Positions 60,201-64,000 of a stretch of DNA of 64,000 nt are shown here, piece by piece. Numbering within the stretch: position 1 is the first letter of the stretch; the number at the start of each line of letters is the position of its first letter. Below the pieces are notes generated by a model. It was not told where the DNA came from and made no database searches. It worked only from the letters and a program-made list of their open reading frames with translations. This DNA is from a virus: positions 49,819-113,818 of IMG/VR virus record IMGVR_UViG_3300010413_000005, one strand, 5' to 3'. Both the position numbers and the translations under genes were made by a program.

Positions 60201-60290
60201 CTACTCAGTGAATCCCTGCCAGTTACACTCCGGACGGTTGTCGTCCTTGCGAAATCCCTTGGCTCCGAACTGCTCGCATTGCCACCATCA
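60201..60290 (-). other. In-frame extension of the zinc-ribbon gene beyond an internal UGA
   Basis: Directly after the TGA (60290-60288) the same frame continues 28 codons to a TAG (60203-60201). It encodes WWQC, then an FGAKGFR segment, a PEC cysteine and a WQGFTE end. It has no start codon of its own near its beginning. It supplies the missing second cysteine pair of the zinc ribbon. In family-like sequences I would expect Gly before WWQC, and GGA to TGA is one base change. Readthrough, a mutation or a sequence error are all possible. Confidence 0.6.
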
Positions 60291-60434
60291 GGATAGCGCG
60301 TTATTCCTCCGGAGGCCAGAACCGCACACCGGACACACTCCGGAGGCGACGATTCTTTGCGTTTCTTCGCGCGCGCGGCGAATACGCGCTCTGCTTTCTG
60401 CGTTACGACGGCGTGTTTCTGATGCTTTAGACAT
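60288..60434 (-). CDS. Zinc-ribbon protein, apparently truncated at an in-frame UGA
   Basis: A 48-residue product. After a basic helical N-terminus (ETRRRNAESRARIRRAREETQ, split over residues 6-26), CPVCGSGLRRNNALS supplies only two zinc ligands. The other pair lies beyond the TGA (see 60201-60290), so the short form could not fold as a normal ribbon. A typical GGAGATCGAC leader precedes the ATG. The intact frame would give 76 residues plus the recoded position. Confidence 0.6.
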   Translation of the reverse strand: MSKASETRRRNAESRARIRRAREETQRIVASGVCPVCGSGLRRNNALS

Positions 60435-60445
60435 GTCGATCTCCT

Positions 60446-60892
60446 TTATGCCAACGGTCCGGAGTGGAAGTCTTGACCGTCCGCGGTGAGTAACCAAATG
60501 GATTCCAACTCTCGAGTGCCGATGCCTTCTGCCAACTCGACATCGTAGTACTTGCTGTATCTGCTGTTCGGATCCTGAGACATCGCCACTTCGTAGTCGC
60601 GCGGAGTCCAATGGTGCTTGGTCGGTTCTCCCTTCGTGCCCAGATGCCGGCCGGAGGTGTGCGAGCCTACGCGACTAACGAAATACTCCGACTCCAAGGT
60701 TGCGTCGATTTCGCAGCAGAGATAAACGCCGAATCCTTGGTGCGTCATCTTGCAGATTATCGGATAGCGACCGGGAAGTAGTCGGACGGAGCGATCATGT
60801 CCGGCATATTCGGTCCCTTCGCTCACGACCTCTTCTTCGTGAATGGTGCGATATCCGATCAGCCTGTTCTCGATTTCTTTTCTGTATTTCAT
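60446..60892 (-). CDS. Hypothetical early protein after promoter P2
   Basis: A 148-residue protein, first gene behind P2. It has a beta-rich middle (SVRLLPGRYPIICKMTHQGFGVYLCCEIDATLESEYFVSR) and several histidines (45, 78, 93). Family not recognised. ATG at 60892 has GGAGATTCGG directly upstream. Because it is first in its message it may be abundant early and act on the host. Confidence 0.65.
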   Translation of the reverse strand: MKYRKEIENRLIGYRTIHEEEVVSEGTEYAGHDRSVRLLPGRYPIICKMTHQGFGVYLCCEIDATLESEYFVSRVGSHTSGRHLGTKGEPTKHHWTPRDYEVAMSQDPNSRYSKYYDVELAEGIGTRELESIWLLTADGQDFHSGPLA

Positions 60893-60923
60893 CCGAATCT
60901 CCTTTGTTATCCCCATTAATTTA

Positions 60924-60952
60924 AATATACGGGATTCGGATGTAAAAGTAAA
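60924..60952 (-). promoter_or_regulatory. Early promoter P2 (TTTACT-N17-TATATT)
   Basis: -35 TTTACT (60952-60947), 17-base spacer, -10 TATATT (60929-60924), and an A-run just upstream of the -35 box. It lies in the gap between 60892 and 60976. Spacing and both boxes are identical to P1 and P3. Confidence 0.8.
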
Positions 60953-60975
60953 GTGGTGGAAGTTATTTTTTTTAC

Positions 60976-61347
60976 TTATCTTGTAAATTTTACGTTCTTC
61001 AACGTAGTGGTGATTTCCCTTTGTATCATCGACGTTATCCAAAACAATACCACTTCCGGATCGATCTCGGAAACGGAACGGCCGGCCGCGTGATTCTTTA
61101 GAGCTCCGTCGACCTCTCTTATGATGTAAGGGAACTGCTTTGTCTGAGAACCCTTTTCTTTCGTCGGAGTAACGGAGCCGTCCGCGGAACGAAGTTCGAT
61201 CGGCAATCGAACTTCCATACTAAATTCGAACACGACTATGAATCCATATTCGCAGTCGAACACTATGTTACACACCTTGGTGTCGATAATAGAGGCCAGA
61301 CGATTGATAATCACGTCCGATATTTTCACTGCCATCTCTAAATTCAT
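60976..61347 (-). CDS. Hypothetical early protein
   Basis: A 123-residue protein with beta-strand core (VCNIVFDCEYGFIVVFEFSMEVRLPIELR) flanked by helices. It starts with the TAATG overlap on the reductase-like gene. Family not recognised. The end is a helix with ITSMIQREITTTLK. Confidence 0.6.
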   Translation of the reverse strand: MNLEMAVKISDVIINRLASIIDTKVCNIVFDCEYGFIVVFEFSMEVRLPIELRSADGSVTPTKEKGSQTKQFPYIIREVDGALKNHAAGRSVSEIDPEVVLFWITSMIQREITTTLKNVKFTR

Positions 61348-61793
61348 TATGTAAAATCCTCTTCTTCTGCGTCGTTCTCGGAATCCGGATCGACGTACTC
61401 TTTGGACAACAAACGAAATATGAAATCCGGAATCGACGTCGCTTTCTTTATTGGATCGTATCCGGTGACATGTCCGTTGGGTTCGAACTTCATTCTCGAG
61501 AAGAAACTGATGTAAGTCTTCAGCGGAACACCGTACTGAAGTCCGAGAGATACCGCGATCGCGAAACAATTGCACATTGCTCGGAACGGAGCTCCTTCTT
61601 TGTGAAGGTCAAGGAATATCTCGCAGCAATCTCCTTCTGGGTACTCTCCTACGCACAATTGCATCTTGGTGGTTCCTATTTTGATTTTGAAAGTGTTGTT
61701 CTTTCTTTTCTTCGGAGGTTTGCGAGGCCAATCTTGATCCTTGTGATCTTTTTCGACTGGACAGTATTCGGCGCCCTTCTTCTTTTCGTCCAT
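61347..61793 (-). CDS. nrdJ-C-like: Stand-alone TSCPD-type domain, like the C-terminus of B12-dependent ribonucleotide reductase
   Basis: A 148-residue protein. Residues 48-132 match the C-terminal domain of class II (NrdJ) reductases: GEYPEGDCCEIFLDLHKEGAPFRAMCNCFAIAVSLGLQYGVPL, then RFEP-like MKFEPNGHVTG and ATSIPDFIFRLL. In NrdJ this domain follows the catalytic barrel; split NrdJa/NrdJb versions exist. No catalytic subunit lies in this window. It may complete a host enzyme, regulate it or bind nucleotides. A basic linker opens the protein. Confidence 0.75.
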   Translation of the reverse strand: MDEKKKGAEYCPVEKDHKDQDWPRKPPKKRKNNTFKIKIGTTKMQLCVGEYPEGDCCEIFLDLHKEGAPFRAMCNCFAIAVSLGLQYGVPLKTYISFFSRMKFEPNGHVTGYDPIKKATSIPDFIFRLLSKEYVDPDSENDAEEEDFT

Positions 61794-61802
61794 GGTGTTC
61801 TC

Positions 61803-62510
61803 CTAATTCTGGAATTGTGATATCCAAGTTGCCAGGATGATTTGCTTGTGTTTGATAGTCAATTCGTTGCCCTTTTCGTACCATCCGGAAATGGTTTTCA
61901 GCCATGCCGTGGTGTATACGGTCCGCTCGTTCTCCGGAACGTTTTCCAAGTCCACGAGCATCTGTTCACAAGATTTCTCGTCGTATTTCGAAGCGTCGCC
62001 TACGTCTTTTATCGGCTCGCACTTTCGCTTGTACGCTATCGCCTCCGACACCTTGGCTTCTATTGATCCCATTAGAGATAGAAGGGCGTCTTGTGTGGAT
62101 TTCAAATCTGATATTGCGCTTTCGATTGACGAAATTTTCACGTCCATCTCCAGCAACATGTGAGCGGCGTGTTTCGGAGTTGTTGGAGACGGATTTTGAT
62201 CTCCCTTGTCGGGAATTTCTACTTCTTCGAAAGCCTTTTCTTTCGGCAACCCCATCTCGAGCCTAAACTCCTTGGCTGAGAAAACCATCTGCCTATCTCT
62301 TCTCGATTCGATATACATCCAATCGAGATTCTTTTGATTCAGCAAATGGAACATAGGAGCGTTGCGCTTCTTGAAATTCTCTGGAGCCACCGGAACTCTC
62401 TCCAACCTGCCGGCCGTCAATGCGCTATGGATGGAAGTATCGCAGACTCCTGCTAGCCTGGCGAATTTGTGATAATCCACCACGGCATTTACTCCTTTTA
62501 TCAGTTTCAT
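61803..62510 (-). CDS. HTH-coiled-coil protein
   Basis: A 235-residue protein. Residues 12-50 look like a small HTH or excisionase-type wing (HKFARLAGVCDTSIHSALTAGRLERVPV). Residues 125-160 form a coiled coil (VKISSIESAISDLKSTQDALLSLMGSIEAKVSEAI). The C-terminal domain is helical with aromatic residues. It may be a regulator or DNA partition/host-takeover protein. A GGAGATCGAG leader supports the start. Confidence 0.6.
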   Translation of the reverse strand: MKLIKGVNAVVDYHKFARLAGVCDTSIHSALTAGRLERVPVAPENFKKRNAPMFHLLNQKNLDWMYIESRRDRQMVFSAKEFRLEMGLPKEKAFEEVEIPDKGDQNPSPTTPKHAAHMLLEMDVKISSIESAISDLKSTQDALLSLMGSIEAKVSEAIAYKRKCEPIKDVGDASKYDEKSCEQMLVDLENVPENERTVYTTAWLKTISGWYEKGNELTIKHKQIILATWISQFQN

Positions 62511-62591
62511 CTCGATCTCCTCATTCAGTCGACGGTTGGGCTGCCCTCTGCTCGGAGTAGGGCGCCGCTCCGTCTTCGCGTTCGGTTTGGT

Positions 62592-62759
62592 TTAGCTCAA
62601 CGGCCAGAATTGCGACATACGGCGCATATCTTCGGTCCGTTGCTCCATCTCGGTCATCCAGTCCTCTTCGCCGATGTTGGCGTTTTCGGCTGCGACGATT
62701 TCTTCGGTGGAAGCTTCGTTTAGGCTATTGTTATTTTTATTGTTATTTTTGTCTGCCAC
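62592..62759 (-). CDS. 55-residue acidic protein, GTG start
   Basis: GTG with AAGGAGAC upstream. The product starts with an Asn/Lys-rich tail (DKNNNKNNNS) and continues as an acidic helix (STEEIVAAENANIGEEDWMTEMEQ). Small acidic early proteins often bind host enzymes; no target can be named. Confidence 0.55.
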   Translation of the reverse strand: MADKNNNKNNNSLNEASTEEIVAAENANIGEEDWMTEMEQRTEDMRRMSQFWPLS

Positions 62760-62823
62760 TCTAGTCTCCTTTTTATTTTGTTTATGATAGGGTTGGTACG
62801 AACGTTCGAACTTCGTCCGTAGG

Positions 62824-62964
62824 TTATTCGCCGTCTTCTTCGGTTACGTTTAGTTTCAAGCTGGATAAGAAACCGAGATGTTGTTCACGGAGTTCGTCCG
62901 TAAGTTCTTCCATCTCTATTTCGTAAGCGCTTCGTTCTTCAGTTTGCTTTTGATCGCTACTCAA
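62824..62964 (-). CDS. 46-residue acidic protein, TTG start
   Basis: TTG at 62964 has AGGAG seven bases upstream. The product is acidic and helical (YEIEMEELTDELREQHLGFL) with a short strand-like end (SLKLNVTEEDGE). Function unknown. Confidence 0.5.
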   Translation of the reverse strand: MSSDQKQTEERSAYEIEMEELTDELREQHLGFLSSLKLNVTEEDGE

Positions 62965-63027
62965 TTCACTTCTCCTATTACATTGTTTCAAAATGGCCGT
63001 ACTCTCTCGAGCGCCGGCCGGTTAACA

Positions 63028-63249
63028 TTACTTGATTCCGCGGTCACTCTTGTACCACACCCACCAGATTTTGATCGTGTACAGACCGAGAACCGTAGAC
63101 TGTACGCACAACCACAGATTGCCTCTTTGCACCGAATCCCATAACCAAAATACTTGCGACAAGAACATCAAACCTTGTCCGTAGGAACGTTTGCGCTCGA
63201 TCCCCAACATCGCTAACACGACCAGCGCGAACGCTACTATTGATATCAT
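63028..63249 (-). CDS. Small two-span membrane protein
   Basis: A 73-residue protein with two hydrophobic segments (about 2-17 and 41-64) around a short polar loop with RKRSYGQG. An amphipathic WLWDSVQRGNLWL stretch joins them. It could be a small transporter subunit or holin-like. The start overlaps the zinc protein by four bases. Confidence 0.6.
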   Translation of the reverse strand: MISIVAFALVVLAMLGIERKRSYGQGLMFLSQVFWLWDSVQRGNLWLCVQSTVLGLYTIKIWWVWYKSDRGIK

Positions 63250-63497
63250 TTTCGCCTACCCTTCTTGACTTCGTGCGAATCGTCCACCATACGCTTCCAC
63301 TTCTTGACGCACTTATCGCACACCGTTCCTTCGAATCCCTCCGGTCGTTCTTCCGGACCGATGACCGCGATCGATATCCTCACCTTGCCCCACCCCGTCG
63401 GAAGCTTGTCCGGACTGCTCGTCACTGCCTTGGAGCCGCATTTACCGTTTTCACACGTGAATAAAAACTGCGATTGACCAACAAACTCTACTAACAT
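63246..63497 (-). CDS. Zinc-binding protein, 83 residues
   Basis: Four cysteines in two pairs: CENGKC (15-20) and CDKC (60-63), enough for one zinc site. Between them lies a beta-rich stretch (WGKVRISIAVIGPEERPEGF). The end is basic (KKGRRK). It is probably a nucleic acid or host-protein binding factor. The gap 63498-63627 behind it holds no gene I can support. Confidence 0.6.
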   Translation of the reverse strand: MLVEFVGQSQFLFTCENGKCGSKAVTSSPDKLPTGWGKVRISIAVIGPEERPEGFEGTVCDKCVKKWKRMVDDSHEVKKGRRK

Positions 63498-63627
63498 GCC
63501 CGCTCCAATGCGTCATTATCATCCCACCCTCAAACCGCGACCCTCTTTTACGAAATCCTATTTTTATGTATATTTGCTCGTCTACGTATATCTCCTTGTC
63601 GAGATATCGCCTCTGAAATAGCGAGCG

Positions 63628-63861
63628 CTACTTCCAGAGCTTGTTGTTGTAGGGCGCGATCGTATCGTTGATGTCCTCGATCGCGGTCCTGATTTTGAAT
63701 GCTTCTTCCGTATTCATCTCGTGGTCGCTCGAAGAGAGCAACGCCGATAGCGCGTTGAGGTGTTCTCGAGCCGAAGCCAGGAAATGGAATTTTATGCACG
63801 CTGTGCTGATCGTGGCTGTTACATCAGATTGGCCTGTATTCGTTCTCTTTGGCTTATCCAT
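63628..63861 (-). CDS. First early gene behind promoter P1
   Basis: A 77-residue protein. The body is helical with AREHLNALSALLSSSDHEMNTEEAFKIRTAIEDINDTIAP. Family not recognised. GGAGATTCG directly precedes the ATG, as in other early genes. As first gene of the message it probably acts at once after entry. Confidence 0.65.
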   Translation of the reverse strand: MDKPKRTNTGQSDVTATISTACIKFHFLASAREHLNALSALLSSSDHEMNTEEAFKIRTAIEDINDTIAPYNNKLWK

Positions 63862-63899
63862 TCGAATCTCCTTTATACTGTATTTGTATCGTTAAGTAG

Positions 63900-63928
63900 A
63901 ATATATGAGAATCGACCAACGAAGTAAA
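63900..63928 (-). promoter_or_regulatory. Early promoter P1 (TTTACT-N17-TATATT)
   Basis: -35 TTTACT (63928-63923), 17-base spacer, -10 TATATT (63905-63900), A-run upstream. The product starts 39 bases downstream at 63861. Boxes and spacing are identical to P2 and P3, so the three probably fire together. Confidence 0.8.
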
Positions 63929-63962
63929 GCCAACGTGGCTATTTTTTTTCAAAATAAATTGA

Positions 63963-64000
63963 TTATTCGAAGAACGCGCTGCCTACCAGATCGCACATAC
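63963..64000 (-). CDS. C-terminal end of a gene beyond the right edge (tentative)
   Basis: The minus strand from the right edge is open for 12 codons and ends CDLVGSAFFE followed by TAA at 63965-63963. The distance to the P1 promoter fits a gene end. Too short to identify, and chance cannot be excluded. Confidence 0.3.
   Translation of the reverse strand, partial: MCDLVGSAFFE

Noticed and set aside
60201-60434. UGA read as glycine (genetic code 25) as explanation for the in-frame UGA
   Set aside because: Many genes here clearly end with TGA in ATGA-type overlaps (for example at 4003, 31889 and 39483), so UGA is a normal stop in this genome.
63548-63799. Open frame of 83 codons overlapping the first early gene
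   Set aside because: Starts with GTG without a ribosome-binding site, overlaps a better supported gene, and has shadow-like composition rich in Arg, Asp and Gln.
63928-63949. Plus-strand hairpin AGCCA/TGGCT followed by eight T, like an intrinsic terminator
   Set aside because: No plus-strand gene exists to end there. The T-run is the complement of the A-run upstream of the early promoters, and the P2 and P3 copies lack the hairpin, so an UP element is the simpler reading.
1-64000. tRNA genes, CRISPR arrays, integrase or retroelement (DGR) parts
   Set aside because: I looked for cloverleaf-like blocks in the gaps, spaced identical repeats, and reverse transcriptase or recombinase motifs and saw none. 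The iterons are too short and too closely spaced for CRISPR.

Overview
The window is one continuous, almost gap-free block of genes that all read leftward (minus strand). It is a large part of the genome of a tailed double-stranded DNA phage with a contractile tail (myovirus morphotype, Caudoviricetes). The evidence is a full set of head, neck, sheath, tube, tape-measure and baseplate genes, plus a primase/helicase/loader/initiator replication set. I see no tRNA, rRNA, integrase, CRISPR array or insertion sequence. The host cannot be named. Shine-Dalgarno sites of GGAG type and promoters close to the bacterial sigma70 consensus point to an ordinary bacterial host, and a lipoprotein signal peptide is present.

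Layout from right to left, in the direction of transcription. (1) 64000-57.1 kb: early region of small genes behind three near-identical promoters (TTTACT-N17-TATATT). It holds zinc-ribbon, membrane and coiled-coil proteins, a stand-alone domain like the C-terminus of B12-dependent ribonucleotide reductase, and an AT-rich gap with 21-bp iteron-like repeats. (2) 57.1-44.1 kb: dCMP deaminase, HTH protein, candidate small terminase, a TIM-barrel hydrolase-like protein, large terminase, portal, MuF-like head protein, XkdF-like protease, scaffold and HK97-fold major capsid protein. (3) 44.5-34.0 kb: accessory virion block with zinc-ribbon protein, a methyltransferase-glycosyltransferase-TPR fusion and a 1577-residue protein carrying about 44 Ser/Thr-rich 20-residue repeats. 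(4) 34.0-12.8 kb: neck, sheath, tube, frameshifted tail chaperone, tape measure, hub, spike, gp25/gpJ/gpI baseplate set and a beta-rich tail fibre. (5) 12.7-12.1 kb: a lipoprotein with a zinc-protease motif and a tiny membrane protein. (6) 12.0-5.2 kb: UvsW-like helicase, replication initiator, DnaC-like loader, DnaB-like helicase, primase. (7) 5.1 kb to the left edge: CobS-like AAA+ and CobT-like VWA pair, a phage sigma factor, an unknown protein and the start of an FAD-type oxidoreductase.

How the genes fit together. Host polymerase probably reads the early promoters. The initiator probably acts at iterons found both beside the early genes and inside its own gene, and loads DnaB through the DnaC-like protein. 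The phage sigma factor may redirect polymerase to other promoters. Packaging and head genes follow the PBSX/Mu-F/XkdF style, and baseplate genes follow the P2 W-J-I order.

The most unusual items are these. A giant Ser/Thr repeat protein lies beside a glycosyltransferase fusion, which suggests self-glycosylation of the virion. Iterons are shared between two distant loci. A zinc-ribbon gene is cut by an in-frame UGA just before its second cysteine pair. The XkdF protease is split from its tail motif by an in-frame UAA and followed by a nested scaffold start. A CobS/CobT-like pair occurs in the same phage as a B12-reductase-like domain.
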